A stretch of 64,000 nt of DNA from Schistocerca nitens (lineage: Eukaryota; Arthropoda; Insecta; Orthoptera; Acrididae): NCBI RefSeq assembly GCF_023898315.1, contig NC_064622.1:277193503-277257502 (forward strand), in the 5' to 3' direction. Made by a program: the position numbers and the translations under genes. Shown in pieces: positions 35,540 through 48,068 of the stretch (the first letter of the stretch is position 1; each line of letters starts with the position of its first letter). The notes under the pieces were generated by a model. The model was not told the DNA's origin. It searched no databases and worked only from the letters and a program-made list of their open reading frames with translations.

Positions 35540-37513
35540 AACAGGACAGCTACAGATTTCCAAAGGACTTTCTACCATTTTAACTGATGAAAACGTATAT
35601 CTTGTAAATTTTTAAAAGTATTTTATTAAATTTCAATTTTTGTAAATTAGCACAGAGAAAATTTCAACTTGTAGTAGTAATTTGACATTTTATCAAATTA
35701 TTATCCAGCCTCACATTAATGTGATGCCAGTTTATTTCTGTTATCTTAATAGTGTTCTTTCTGTTACTATGTATTCAACTTGCACATAGTTCTTAAAGAG
35801 TTAATATTTGTGTTTGATCACATAAAAATGCTTGTAATATTTTAAGAGATGTATTTTAATAATTGATTTTAAATCTCAGTATTCTCACATAGGTGATTCA
35901 AGAACAGTTTCAGAAGATAGTTATTATGAGCTATCTGGTAGTCATCCTCAAAATAAATCACCAAACACAACTTAAGCTTCTAATCAGGCTGTTGCTAAAT
36001 GAATTCATAAATGGTTTAGATAAAAAGAGTAATACTTACCCTACCCTTATAAACATGAAAACACACACACACACGCACACACACAAACTCCTGCATTAAG
36101 TGAACCATATCAAGAAGGATGACATTCGGGCATATGGAATGAGTTAAAAGAAAAATCATCTTCCTAAGTAAGTTCCTTTTACTATCAACAGTAGTTTTGA
36201 ACTCCCACTAAAGAAAGTTTAACATTGATGCCAGGTAATACAGTTAATTGAAGTTCCAGTACATCAGTTAAATTTCAGATATAAAATAGCTGTTCAGTAA
36301 AGTTAGTTCTATTTTCCACTTCAGAGTACTTCCTGCAACACTTTAACCTACATGCAGAATGTGTTTTGCTTGCTCCTTCCTCCTGTATTCCACAGTTTAG
36401 TATATGATAATTATATTTACCACATAAAGTATGGTTCACAATATTACATGGAGTTATTAATCGGTGTGTAGAAATCTGTTACAGAAGTTTATATTTTTTT
36501 AAAAATATGTGTTAGTTAATATAGTACTCTGGAAATGGTGAGTGGATCACAACAGCAATGAATGCAGCAGAAGATGGTAAATCATAATCACAAGAAAACC
36601 TGTCACTTTTCTAAATGTAGAAAGAATGATTATGTTTTATGAGAAAGTCATTTACAGAGTGCTACCATGAAAAATATTTAGAAAAATACTACCAGTAAAT
36701 GATCAAAAACAAGAAGAGGGCTTGTTTTATTAGAAATGTGTAGGAATCATTGATATTTCTAATTCATACAAATTGTCTGACTGTGCCAATAATAAGTGAT
36801 ATGTTACACATCTTCAGCAACACACTTATGAACACTCAAAGAAAACTGCTTGAAGTGAGTATAGTTATTACATCCATAAGACACCAGTGAAAGCAATCAA
36901 ACCTCAATTTATGCATATTTTATTATTTATTTATATGTGGACTGTTTATTTTATTATTTCTGTGCACCTCCTCCATGTATGTAAAAACATTTAAAATTGT
37001 GTCATGAAAAGTGGAAAGGTACAGTTAACACAAAGCACTTACTTTTATAATTTGAGAATGATTCACTCATACTAAAAGTGAGTTAGCAGTTATACAGAGA
37101 ATAATGACCCTACTGACTGTAATAATTGTATATTGAATGACAGTCGGCTCACTGGCATGTGGTTTTACTTGATTTTATCTGCAGATATCCACCTGTTTCA
37201 TATTTATGGGATTTTATGCATTTGGAAATATTACTGATATTTGGTTGTCACAATAGATTTTTTTCCTGAATTTGTGTACTTTATAATTTCCACTACTACA
37301 TTTTTAAAAGCTAGTGAAACATATTAGGATATACAATTGCATTGAAGTTTAATGGAGTAAAATGTTTTCTGCAAGGTACGAAACTCACAATTTAAAAATA
37401 TTTCAATATATGTCTAGACTATTTTATTAAGAAATTTATGCATTGTAATAACATGCTTAAGAATGTATCTCTACTGTCTTAGTTAATGAGCTCTGTGTAT
37501 ATATTTCTGCAGG
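35540..37513. other. AT-rich, no gene seen
   Basis: Stops in all frames, a short CA run at 36060-36085. Nothing else is recognisable. Confidence 0.4.
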
Positions 37514-37664
37514 TTTTAGTGCGAGGAAGTGGCCTACACAATGAGCTTGGCAATGTTAATGACATTGTTCTTAAAATAAGTGTCTGTTGTGTTGGTACAT
37601 TTGCTGCTGCCCACCTGTCTGTGGTCACATCGGCCAGCTGGAAAGCATCCATGGCATAGCTGAG
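37514..37664 (+). other. orphan exon-like open stretch
   Basis: After a good acceptor (tatatatttctgcag) the plus strand is open for 49 codons to TAG, reading VLVRGSGLHNELGN...VLKISVCCVGTFAAAHLSVV, in a patch richer in GC than its surroundings. The minus strand is also open here. No partner exons or family were recognised, so it may be chance. Confidence 0.2.
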
Positions 37665-40101
37665 AAGTGCCATCAGCAGTTCAAAACGCCATCAGTGCAA
37701 CTTCCTGATGAAATAATACTTAAAAGTAATTGCAGCATGCAAGCATCTTCACATCATGCCCTCCCTCTTCTCCCTGAGTTGCATTCAAAACTAGTAATTT
37801 TCTCAACATTATAAATAATCCAAAGAAATCCAAATCATGCCTTTTCCTTTCTCAAATTCTGATGTTTTGTACGTAACTTCTCAAACACCAAGTGACATTA
37901 TCCACCCAGTAAGCTGTTCCCAGTATATCTGTATAAGCAGAAAAATTAGAAATCTAAAAGCCTCCTTTCCTAGATGCATTGCAGTATCAATTGGGGATTT
38001 TTCAGTCTGATAATGATGTGTCTGAAATGCAGATGCATGCTAAAATTGGCTATTCCAGTTACATACAAACATACAACACATTCTATGGATTCCAGCACAA
38101 AGTCCCATACCATGAAACTCTTTGATCCATAAAAACAACTTGAAAAAACTGTTTTCTGTATTTTGTTTCCTTGTGTTATGTTCATTTCCTAATTCCTGAT
38201 GAAGAATGCTCAGGGATTTGGAAAGAGTAAAAAACAAGTCTCTCATTGTTGAAATTTTCCTTTTTGTAGAATTTGTAGCCTGATGAACTGTTGTAAGTAC
38301 TGTTGCAATGAATGTATTTACTACTGTCCTGCTCAATTTTGTTACTGTCCTAAAACAGAATACTTATCACAGCAAAGTTTCCTCAGTCAATGATCGTTAA
38401 TCAATTGATTCTTGTTATAAGTGAAATATGGATGACTGAATGTATTTTATGGAGACAGGTCCCCTTGATAGAGAATGTTTTTTGTGTGTTAACATGTTAT
38501 GACTTTTACAGGTGAGACGCAATACTAAGAAAAGGAAGTAATGACCTCACAGTGCCATCTACTGCAGTTATTTAATCAGAAAATATGAGACTCATGGGAC
38601 TTTGACATGTAGGGGTCTAACCAAGCTTCAGAACAGAAGTCCAGTATGTAACTACAGCTCTGGGTATTATTGTTGAGCACCATTTATGTATACGCTTTTA
38701 TGATGTCAGTGGCAGCTGGGTTTACTGATGGAAGTACTTTTGCATTTCTCCTTTAGTTGATAGTGTTTCAACTTATTGTTAGTTCAGTGAAACTTCTTTA
38801 TTTTACAATACTTCAAAAGAGAAATGGAGATCATTCACCTAGGAAAATTTGTGAGACAGGAAAGAGCCTTGTGAAGTAATTTCATCTATTACAAAAGCTA
38901 CAATGGCTAATAATGCTATAAAGATTTAATGAAGTACATGGAATACCTCAACAATCAAGATAATATAGAAATAAACATTGGCTAAATATTATATCCGGCC
39001 ACTCTGGTTCAGTTCATTTGTCTGGCAACTGTCAAAGAAAACTTGAGTGCCATGTGTTTGGAAGCTATTTCTGTGCCATCTCAAGACATTAGGGAAGCTC
39101 CACAAATAACTACCAAGGTCATGCTCTTGGGGAAGCCCTGCCACTGAACAGTGAGAGGACAAAGAACTGATGCATTGCCTCTCACAGCCAAGCAGTGCTG
39201 ATTTATTTTTATGTTTTTGTTACACAACTTATTTATTTTCAGGTTCATGAATATCTCATTTCCAATTTACTAGCCATTTTTATAGTTCAGACTTGTTCAG
39301 ATTATCATTTTACATTTTTTTTTATTTGTGGCATTTCCATCAGGTCCATGGTTCAACATTGATTCCCAATTAGAAAAACCTAATGGTTTCATATTTTTTA
39401 TTCTGATATATTTAAGAACTACCAACAATGATACTTTCATTTCATTTCACTTCAAGTATGATGCTTGACTCCTTGAAGGAAGAAACAGACCTGAAATACA
39501 TAAATGTGTAAATGGTTCATGACAGCCCCCCCCCCTCTACCTTTTTGAAAGAGGTGTGACTCTCAAATGATATCTGTAATGAGCATGCGAGCATATATAA
39601 CTAATATGTCTCTGAAAGACATTTTAGAGTAAACACTGTGTATTGAAATTTGTCTATGTATGTGCTGACACAAGCACAAGTTGAAAATAGTTGTACAGGT
39701 GTGTTATGTAGCCTGTGTACATGATTGTTCATAATAGGATTATATGTCATCTTTTTATGCATGTGCAAAAATGGTTTCTAAATGACCCTCCTGATCCATA
39801 CACCTCTAAGAACAAAGTGTTGTGTGCATATGGCAAGAGTACACAACATATCAGCATGTGTTTTACTTCCTTTAAGATGCATTCCAGTTGTCTTCACATA
39901 TCACTTTTCTTCTGTATTTCACTACAACAACATAAAAATACTCTTCCACTTCTGCATCACTTCTCCAAAACACAAAAAATAACTATGGCGCTGTATGAAA
40001 TAATAGCAGTCTTCTAGCTTTGATTATAACTTAGTATAGAGAAATACAGCTTCCACAGTATCCAAAAACCAACACACACTTCAGCTGTCACATCAACTTA
40101 C
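37665..40101. other. no gene seen
   Basis: AT-rich. If the promoter at 40.2 kb drives the ASB-like gene, this is part of its first intron. A C-run lies at about 39524-39534. Confidence 0.4.
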
Positions 40102-40166
40102 CCAGCAATTAGCTACAGACAGGAGTAAGACAGACAGTTCACTGCAAGAGCTCAGACAACGCAACT
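40102..40166 (-). other. candidate 5' non-coding exon
   Basis: The 65 bases from the predicted start (A at 40166) to the donor TGCTGG|GTAAGT lack ATG. Splicing to 30551 or to 30491 would place the first ATG in the ASB-like exon or its upstream ORF. No other minus-strand gene is visible downstream. Confidence 0.4.
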
Positions 40167-40197
40167 GGCAGCTGCGCATCTGGTCCAGGTATTTATA
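40162..40197 (-). promoter_or_regulatory. candidate core promoter: TATA box and initiator
   Basis: TATAAA on the minus strand (40197-40192, CTCTATAAATACC) is followed by CCAGTT with its A at 40166, 31 bases from the first T. This is the arthropod initiator (TCAGTY) in the right place. The surrounding 250 bases are markedly richer in GC than the flanks, and a splice donor follows 65 bases on. Confidence 0.5.
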
Positions 40198-40310
40198 GAG
40201 CAGGCACACGCAGACGCAGCCAACGTGACATGGACTTCCCTCTTCCCCTCCATCTCTCCTCCTCTCGAAGACAGCTTCCCAGTATCCACATGTGCAATCG
40301 TGCGCGTGTG

Positions 40311-40320
40311 CAAACACACA

Positions 40321-40369
<49 letters not shown>

Positions 40370-40396
40370 CACAACACAACACACACACACACACAA
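40311..40396 (+). repeat. (CA)n microsatellite
   Basis: About 25 CA units, interrupted by ACAACACAACACAAC. It lies 110 bases upstream of the candidate promoter. The Cys/Val and His/Thr ORFs over it are artefacts. Confidence 0.95.
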
Positions 40397-40399
40397 AAT

Positions 40400-41939
40400 C
40401 ATACACAAAAATCAGCATGCCTTAATAGTTGTGACCTTACCTAACAGCATGGCAACATATCGCATATGTATTGTTGTAGCACTGTGTTTATTAAAATAAT
40501 TGTTGATGAACAAATATTTCTATTGTTGTATTACATTAAAGAAGAGCTGGATCATTTTCCTTCAAATACAAATGCTTTTCACACCTTTAATCATCTTTAT
40601 ATGCAACTGGTGTTGACAGTCAGAAAAAAAATCTAAGGCAAATGTCACTGAGTACAAGAAAATAACACAAGATAAGATATACTGCATGGTTAAATGAATG
40701 ATAACAACAATAAATAATTATTTAACGGAGAAATTTTAAGTTAAATTCACTGCTTAGTTAAGTAAACAGCAGAGACAACAAATAATAAAACAGAAAAATA
40801 ACAATAAGTACACAAGATAGTAATAAAATAGTTCACTGCATGATGTATAGGGTTATATAATAAAGTATTTGTTTATTTATTGTTCATTCTCATAAGAAAT
40901 GTGGGTCATTTGTTACAAACTCAAAGAACCCTTGAGCAGAGTAAAATGTATACTACTATTGAAAGTGAATGCTCAAAATTTTCAAATAAAAAAATATAGT
41001 GTTCCTTTGGTACTAGTACTAGGAGAACTTCTCATCATTTTATCTTTGAATAACATACCATTAGTACTAGTTAAAGCATAATAATGCATGCAGATGACAC
41101 TACACTCACAAAAGATGGAGACTCAAAAGGACTGGAATTAACTGTTTCTCTACATATGAGAGAGGATGGAACATAGCTTTGAAAAAAAAAAAAATCGATC
41201 TGGAAGTGGAAACAGTACAACAAGCAAATCACATGCATACAGAATGTCACAGTCTCCTAAACTCAGCAGTTACACTTGAGATATATCAATCATGTTACAA
41301 GAAGGGCAGTTGTCAATTGCACCAAAGCAGAAACTTTTCCAAGTTGGCAGCTGAGCTTACCCCTTGTGGTCTCCCACCACCAATGTCATTTGACAATTTT
41401 TTATAACTATCAGATTATATTTGTCTTAGTTTTTAGATTCAGTTTCAGAGGAAGTAGAAGATCACTGATATAAATGAGACACGTAAAGGTTGCACCCATG
41501 TAATTTGCTTGAAAATAAGCTTTAGCACATTTCTAACTGGGATAAACTTTGAGACAGTAAATGCACTGCATAATAAGACAGGGGCTGCAGACCATGTCTT
41601 ATCCACAAGTTAATTAAGCTACAGAAGAAGATTTTCAGGTATATTATAATTTAAGCACAAAATAAGTTGGCACTTTTGTGGAGGGAGTCAGATGCAGAGA
41701 TGTCAACAGAAGTCAGCTGCTATTGACTTATTTCAGGTAGGTGCCACCCTTAGTTAGGAAACAATACTGTTTGCACTAGCATATTAGCATTTTGTACTTC
41801 TGTTAAACTTATATAAAATCATTTAAATGATTTTTAGCACTGTATATCTTCTGTTCCTTGGGTTCTACACTAATGCATGTTTATAGCAGGAAAATTCTAG
41901 TAGAACGTAAATACTTTAGGAGTAAAGGATACCATTAAC
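40400..41939. other. AT-rich, no gene seen
   Basis: No open frame of note, no recognised repeat. There is an A-run at about 41180. Confidence 0.4.
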
Positions 41940-42440
41940 CAAAAAGTAGAAGCGTTGAGTCACCGACAGGCACACACAAACGAGAAGGAAACCTTAGCTT
42001 TTGGGGTGATCCTTCCTCAAACTATAATATCAACACATGTGTGAGGCCCCCCCCCCCCACTCCACACCACCTCCCCACCCACACGCACATGCATGCAAAA
42101 AACTGCACCTGCGCCCCTACATGGTGACACCTGCCTGCGCAATCCAGTGTCCAGCTGGCACTATGTAGAGGCACAAGCTCATGTGTATGTGTTTTGTGTG
42201 TGTATTTGTATTGTAGCTCAATAAAGGATTCATTCTGAAGGCTAGCAAGTTTTTCTTCTTTATTGTGTGTGTCTGTTGACATCTCAATGCTTCCGCTTTT
42301 TGGTGAGTGGTCTCCTCTGCTCCTTAAGTATTTACTAATGTATGTCTGTTGTATATGCTGCCTGTCTTGTGAAGTTAGTGACAGATATCGCTCTGCAGAG
42401 ACCCCAGCCCCCCTCCCTCCCTCTCTCACCTCCTACATGA
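41940..42440. repeat. interspersed repeat with C-rich and GT-rich segments
   Basis: Begins 'agaagcgttgagtcaccgacaggcacacacaaacgag', has a run of 12-13 C at about 42047-42059, and a later inverted-looking 'tgtgtgtgtctgttgacatctcaatgcttccgctttttgg'. The first segment and the reverse complement of the last ('aaaagcggaagcattgagatgtcaacag') match, giving another foldback-like repeat. Confidence 0.5.
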
Positions 42441-43049
42441 AGTGCCACATTTAATAATGGGTATAGTAAATTGACCCCTGGACAACTCTGCACAAATAAA
42501 TATAGAGTGAAATATATTGATTATAGCCTCACTATATGTATTTGAACAATTCAGTAATCGTTAAGAAGAAATATACTCCTTTAAAGGTTAGAAAAAACAA
42601 TATAAAACCCTATGTAATAAGATGTATGGCCACAACTTACATGCAAAAATGCTTGAATCCTGCTAAGAATCATTGAATATAGTCAAAGGAATTGGATGAT
42701 CAGAAGTCTATGGTTTTCCTCATGCTCTGGAGATATAAACACATCCTGCTGCTGGAAAGAGTCTCAAAATGGGTCAGGACTATGTAACACATCTTTTGTT
42801 CTTGCAATTCTTGCCACACAGTTTTCATTAACAATGTTTTCTACTGTAAATTAAGACTAGCTATTGATTTTTGAGCAGTGGTCGTTTTGAATGCCATCTT
42901 ATTTGACTATGGTCACACTATGGGTTACCAGCTTATGGCAGACTATGTCTCCATGGCCTTGTAGACATCATTCATTGCATCGAGGGTGTTAAATAAGTAC
43001 CTTGATTTGGATAAAACTGCTGCAATCAGTCAGGCATCATGGGAAACAT

Positions 43050-43380
43050 TACATTGATGACAGAGGTTTTGGTCAATTATTGCAGGTTATAGCGACCAAT
43101 AGACAGGGAACAGTACAGAAAATAACAAATTTAATGGTGGGCAGTCATACCATCTAAAACAATTTTGCTATGGGGTATGGAGGCAACTGTTCCATACAAG
43201 TACCCATATTTTTGACTTATCACAGGGTATACAGATTAGTGTGGTGCAGGAAAACTGCTATCTGAAACCATTCTCTATTAAGATTTTACACCAACTGAGC
43301 AGGATGGCTAGGAAACAGTGTTTCCCCAGTGGAAAGCTGCTGAATATTCAATCAGGATCTTTGAATTATTAAATAAACTT
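43050..43380 (+). pseudogene. Tc1-like transposase N-terminal relic
   Basis: The plus strand reads VIATNRQGTVQKITNLMVG (helix-turn-helix region), then LTYHRVYRLVWCRKT and AGWLGNSVSPVES in shifting frames. Several stops. No ends found. Confidence 0.4.
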
Positions 43381-43893
43381 TATGACATTCCTTGGCACTC
43401 AAAAAATATACACTGACAGAACTTCCACACAATTAAAGAGTAAATATATTATTCTCTAAAAACCAGAACATACAGAACCAAGTACCAGCAGAAATAACAT
43501 TAATGTAAACAGAATGATACAATCAAATAGGAACTATTAACATATTATACATCAAACAATATAGGACATTACAATAGCAAAACAAATCTCTGTGGATCCT
43601 TGCCTGTAATATGTAGTCATTAAAACAAAATCTTAAACTATTCACCAGATATTTTTGTCATTAACTAATACCGATGGGTGACCACAAAAGGTGAACTTTA
43701 ACCATCTTTATAGTAGTGCATTACAGGAAATAACAACATCATGTGGCTTACAGTCTAAGAACAATATGCTGTCATCAACAAACAGTTATTGATCATTGGC
43801 ATTTGGTTAACACTAAGTAAGAACAAAGCAGTAAAATAGTCTCGAAAACTTAAGCCCAGAAAATTCATGTACACCATGACAGGACATCCAACT

Positions 43894-44316
43894 TGTAGTG
43901 CTTCGAGAATTTCTTGGACTTGCCGGAGGTAAGATGTATTTCATGATTTGTTTGTAACAGAGTTATGGTTGTTAAAATGTACTTAAATCTGTTTCTAATG
44001 TGAGACGATACGAGTGACTTACAAGAAGTCAAATGTTTATATGCAAAGTGTGAATTTTGTTCTTTATGAAGCTCAAATATACCGATAGTTGTTGAAAAGT
44101 ATTCTTTGAGTATCTAATTATTTTGCAAGTGGAGAAAGAGTCTTTAAGGTTCCTGTACCTAGCATCATTCGTTGGGGAAGAAGTTCATAGAGATTCCAGA
44201 AGCCGGCTATCTAGAGGAGAAGATCGGCTGTGTACGCCAAGTAAGTCAACTCATATAAGAGAAGTGGGAAGGCTGCAATCCAACTTCACATACTCTTAGT
44301 CATCCAAATCGTTAGA
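43894..44316 (+). repeat. left LTR, internally deleted
   Basis: Matches the right LTR from 'cttg.cttgc.ggaggtaagatg' to 'aatcgttaga' with few differences, but lacks about 310 bases that follow 'gagaatt' in the right copy. Confidence 0.75.
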
Positions 44317-44319
44317 ATG

Positions 44320-44337
44320 TGGTGACCATGACAGGAC
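44320..44337 (+). promoter_or_regulatory. putative primer-binding site
   Basis: TGGTGACCATGACAGGAC starts with TGG, as expected for pairing with the CCA end of a tRNA, a few bases inside the left LTR. The donor tRNA is not identified. Confidence 0.5.
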
Positions 44338-44869
44338 AGCAGAAAACAGGAATTTTGAGATGAAAACAAGATAAGAAGACATCATGTGTTGCCATAGCAA
44401 CCGAGCATAACGAGATGAAAGAATCATTCCAAGAAATTGAATTAAGCTCAAAGTATCAGATGGAGAAAATTTGTGAATGTAAAAAAAGAGAAGACGTAAG
44501 AAAGTCACAATGTTAAAAACTGGAGATAAGATCTCGACATATTAGACTAAGAAGAAATACACCTTGAATGATTTGGCCAAGAAGATCCAGTGCGGCAAGT
44601 ATACAGCTCTCACACACATTGCGGGGATGCAGATGCAGTAAACAACCTACATCCACCACCACCAGCACCATCTTCTGTTCACCAGTACTGACCTGCTGCC
44701 ACATCCACCCACTTATGCAGCGAGAATTCTACACTGGGTGAGCCTGAGATAAAAACTTTATTACTCTAGTAAGAAGTGTTATAAAATACTGTGGGGTGAT
44801 CTTTTACTGTATAATTGGTATAACTGAAATTTGTATTAAATGCTCATAAGAGCTAAAGCCTATAAAAGC

Positions 44870-45058
44870 ATGGACAGTATGCAGCAAGTTGGAGAAACTT
44901 CAGAACCAGTCATGGCTATGAAATTTACCAAAGAAGGGCCTGACTGGTCTGAGTTAGTAAATCTAATTAAAACTTAGAGTATACAATTAGGCTTGATGAA
45001 TTCTCGATTAGAAGATCAAAGTCTTAAATTAGACTCAGTAAATATTCAATTAAATGAT
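44870..45058 (+). pseudogene. gag-like N-terminal remnant
   Basis: ATG opens a frame reading MDSMQQVGETSEPVMAMKFT...EGPDWSELVNLIKT, a stop (TAG), then SIQLGLMNSRLEDQSLKL in the same frame, a likely coiled coil. The foldback repeat then interrupts it. The position after the primer-binding site supports a gag start; similarity alone is weak. Confidence 0.4.
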
Positions 45059-45059
45059 A

Positions 45060-45305
45060 ATATATCAAAAAACAAAGATGCAGTAACTTACCAAATGAAA
45101 GCGTTGGTATGTTGATAGAGACAATAAACACACAAACACACACACAAATTTCAAGCTTTCGCAACCCAAGGTTGCTTCATCAGGAAAGAGGGAAGGAGAG
45201 GGTAAGACAAAAGGATGTGGGTTTTAAGGGAGAGGGTAAGAAGTCATTCCAATCCTGGGAGCGGAAAGACTTACCTTAGGGGTGAAAAAGGACAGGTATA
45301 CACTT

Positions 45306-45343
<38 letters not shown>

Positions 45344-45928
45344 CCATCCGCACATATACAGAGACAGGCAGACATACGTAAATGCAAAGAGGTTGGGCAG
45401 AGATGTCAGTCAAGGCAGAAGTATAGAGGCAAAGATGCTGTTAAATGACAGGTGAGGTACGAGCAGCAGCAACCAAAAATTAGCAGAGGTTGAGGCCTGG
45501 TGGGTAACGGGAAGACACCGTCCGGGTTATCTGCATACTTCCCACTGACACAATAACAAACCTATCAGAACTCCAGAGATGGTAACTTGCCCTTCAATAT
45601 ATTCTCTCTTCCCATTATCCACTGGGTCTCAATATATATCCGCACATCAATATGTGTGCGAGTGTATACCTGTTCTTTTTTTCCCCCTAAGGTAAGTCTT
45701 TCCGCTCCTGGGACTGGAATAACTCCTTACCCACTCCCTTAAAACCCACATCCTTTCATCTTTCCCTCTCCTTCACTCTTTCCTGATGAAGCAACCTTGA
45801 TTTGCGAAAGCTTGAAATTTGTGTGTGTGTTCGTGTGTTTTTTATTGTGTCTATATACCAGGGCTTTCTCATTTGGTAAGTTACAGCATCTTTGTTTTTT
45901 ATATATATTTTCCTCATGTGGAATGTTT

Positions 45929-45931
<3 letters not shown>
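45060..45931. mobile_element. large foldback repeat, possible Penelope-like fragment
   Basis: The left arm (45065-45345: 'acaaagatgcagtaacttaccaaatgaaagc' ... 'caagctttcgcaac' ... CA run) is the reverse complement of the right arm (45645-45915). The central 200 bases, read with the plus strand, give IRTPEMVT-type and LALQYILSS-like fragments that may be the end of a GIY-YIG-type ORF of Penelope-like elements. That identification is from memory and tentative. Confidence 0.5.
45308..45340 (+). repeat. (CA)n microsatellite
   Basis: About 16 CA units within the left arm of the foldback repeat. Confidence 0.9.

Positions 45932-45986
<55 letters not shown>
45932..45986. repeat. (TA)n microsatellite
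   Basis: About 27 uninterrupted TA units between two foldback-family copies. The Tyr/Ile ORFs on both strands are artefacts. Confidence 0.95.
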
Positions 45987-45988
<2 letters not shown>

Positions 45989-45989
45989 T

Positions 45990-46320
45990 TATAATAGAGG
46001 GGAAACATTCCACGTAGGAAAAATATATCTAAAACAAAGATGATGTGACTTACCAAATGAAAGTGCTGGCAGGTCGACAGACACACAAACGAACACAAAC
46101 ATACACACAAAATTCAAGCTTTCGCAACAAACTGTTGCCTCATCAGGAAAGAGGGAAGGAGAGGGAAAGACGAAAGGATGTGGGTTTTAAGGGAGAGGGT
46201 AAGGAGTCATTCCAATCCCGGGAGCGGAAAGACTTACCTTAGGGGGAAAAAAGGACGGGTATACACTCGCACACACACACACATATCCATCCACACATAT
46301 ACAGACACAAGCAGACGAGG
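45990..46320 (+). mobile_element. second foldback-family copy, single arm
   Basis: Starts 'ataatagaggggaaacattccacgtaggaaaaatatatc', as does the 34.4-kb copy, and runs through 'aagctttcgcaacaaactgttgcctcatc' and the 'ttccaatcccgggagcggaaagacttacc' block to a CA-rich end. No inverted arm follows. Confidence 0.6.
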
Positions 46321-47296
46321 CATGAATGCAAGCAAGATTGGAGTAAATCATGATCCTTATTTAATAAAAGTCAGTGTAACAAATACTCTGATAAATTGAT
46401 GAATAAGAGGATAGTGAGACTTTGATTATAGGTAGAGATTGTATATACTAAATGTATAGGAGTTGAGAAGTAGAGGAGGACTCCAGGGATTAAATCATGT
46501 ATTGTAAAAGTGAATGTGAAGTGTAAAATAGATTTGTAGCTTTACCAGAATATATTTATAGTATACATATCAATGTATACTAGGGTAATGAACCATGGGG
46601 CCTACTCAGAAAGGATAAGGGGGGCATACCTGGCATTTGCTGAGTGTAAAGGGCAGGCATACCTACATGGAAATAGGACGACCTGTGGCCTGAAAAATAG
46701 GAATGTTTTATTAAGGGGCGTACCTACCAGAACGGAAAGAGGAAGTGCTCTCGAAGGTCAACCCACATGCAAGGTATAGGTACTGATCCTAGGAGAACGG
46801 GACAGTATCATGACAGAAGTCACACATTTTTTAGGCATTATTCTGGTAAGTTCGAATTCTATGCACAACTAGCAGTTCGTCAGCACACCTGACGATGGCG
46901 ACATGTCTGATTGCTGAAATATTGTGCCCGTGGGACACTATGAACTGGCAGTATACCCATGGACTGTTCGAGCAGCATTATTACATTTTATGGAAGTTTA
47001 CAACTGTCAAAAGAATACTTTCATTTTGCTCAGAGTTCCTCCAAACTACACAAAAAGACTACAATTATTACATACTTAGGAAAGGTATTACAAAAAGATG
47101 AAAACAGGAAGTAGATTACTCATGTGTCATGAGCACCTGGAGTTTCAATTGAAAAGATAGCAGAAAAAAGAAAATAATATTATAGTCCTCGTGATTATTA
47201 AAAGAAAGAAAAAAAAGTCTACTGTTGAAATGTGACTGTTATTATGCGTGATATTAATGTACATAATGATTGTATAAAATGTCACATGTTCGATCT

Positions 47297-47320
47297 GGGG
47301 GGGGGGGGGGGGGCAAGGGA
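47297..47320 (+). repeat. polypurine tract with 17 Gs
   Basis: A run of 17 G followed by CAAGGGATA lies directly upstream of the right LTR, where the plus-strand primer tract is expected. Confidence 0.6.
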
Positions 47321-47322
47321 TA

Positions 47323-48068
47323 TGTAGTGCTTCGAGAATTGTGGCATGAATTCTAGAAACACTCAGCCTTCCACTGTCTTGAACACAGGATATTTTAGAT
47401 GTGAGAGTGGGATGATAGAATCATACCTACTGTGCATCACATGTTTGTGTGTGAAGGTTTGAAGTTTGTCGTGAGAAGACTGTAGACACAGCGGTCGAAC
47501 GGCACCAACAAGTACTTGTCAGTTGATCCATGGAAGTTGTCATGAAAGAGCAAGGAAGAACTATGGAACTACTGCGTTATTCCGTCTTAATCGTATCAGT
47601 GACCATTGTTATAAATAACATGAACATTTGAGATTCAGAATTCTGAAAAAAACTCTTATCTTGGCCTTGCTGGAGGTAAGATGTATTTCATTATTTGTTT
47701 GTAATAGAGTTATGGTTGTTAAGCCAACTCTTTTCTGAAATGTACTTAAATCTGTTTCTAATTTGAGATTATATGAGTTGCTTACAAGAAGTCAAATGTT
47801 TATATGCAAAGTGTGAATTTTGTTCTTTATGAAGCTCAAATACACCGATAGTTGTTGAAAAGTATTCTTCGAGTATCTAATTATTTTGCAAGTAGAGAGA
47901 GAGAGAGAGAGTCGTTAAGGTTTCTGTAGAAGAAGTTTATAGAGATTCTAGAAGCTGGCTATCGAGGGAAGAAGATCGGCTGTGTACGCCAAGTAAGTCA
48001 ACTCGTATAAGAGAAGTGGGAAGGTTGCAATCCAACTTCACACACTCTTAGTCATCTAAATCGTTAGA
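47323..48068 (+). repeat. right LTR, full length
   Basis: 746 bases, TGTAGTG...GTTAGA, including a (GA) run at about 47887-47911. Retains the ~310-base segment missing from the left LTR. Confidence 0.75.

Larger units (their letters stand above)
43894..48068 (+). mobile_element. LTR retrotransposon, degenerate and filled with nested repeats
   Basis: Two direct repeats begin TGTAGTGCTTCGAGAATT and end TCGTTAGA (43894-44316 and 47323-48068). AACT flanks both outer ends (43890-43893, 48069-48072), a 4-bp target duplication typical of Gypsy-type integration. A primer-binding-like TGGTGACCATGAC begins 4 bases after the left LTR and a polypurine tract precedes the right one. Coding content is reduced to a gag-like opening, and foldback repeats have inserted at 45.06-46.32 kb. 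Probably a non-autonomous or decayed element. Confidence 0.75.

Noticed and set aside
36055-36090. CRISPR or structured repeat array
   Set aside because: It is just a short CA run; no spaced direct repeats exist anywhere in the window.
37479-37673. minus-strand exon beginning MALLSYAMDAFQL as an alternative first exon of the ASB-like gene
   Set aside because: Its possible donor (CAG|GTGGGC) leaves a phase that hits a stop or shifts the frame at each available acceptor before exon 1.
40092-40499. Cys/Val-rich and His/Thr-rich ORFs
   Set aside because: They are translations of a CA/TG microsatellite in several frames.
45756-46043. Tyr/Ile-rich ORFs
   Set aside because: They come from a TA microsatellite and the adjoining foldback repeat.
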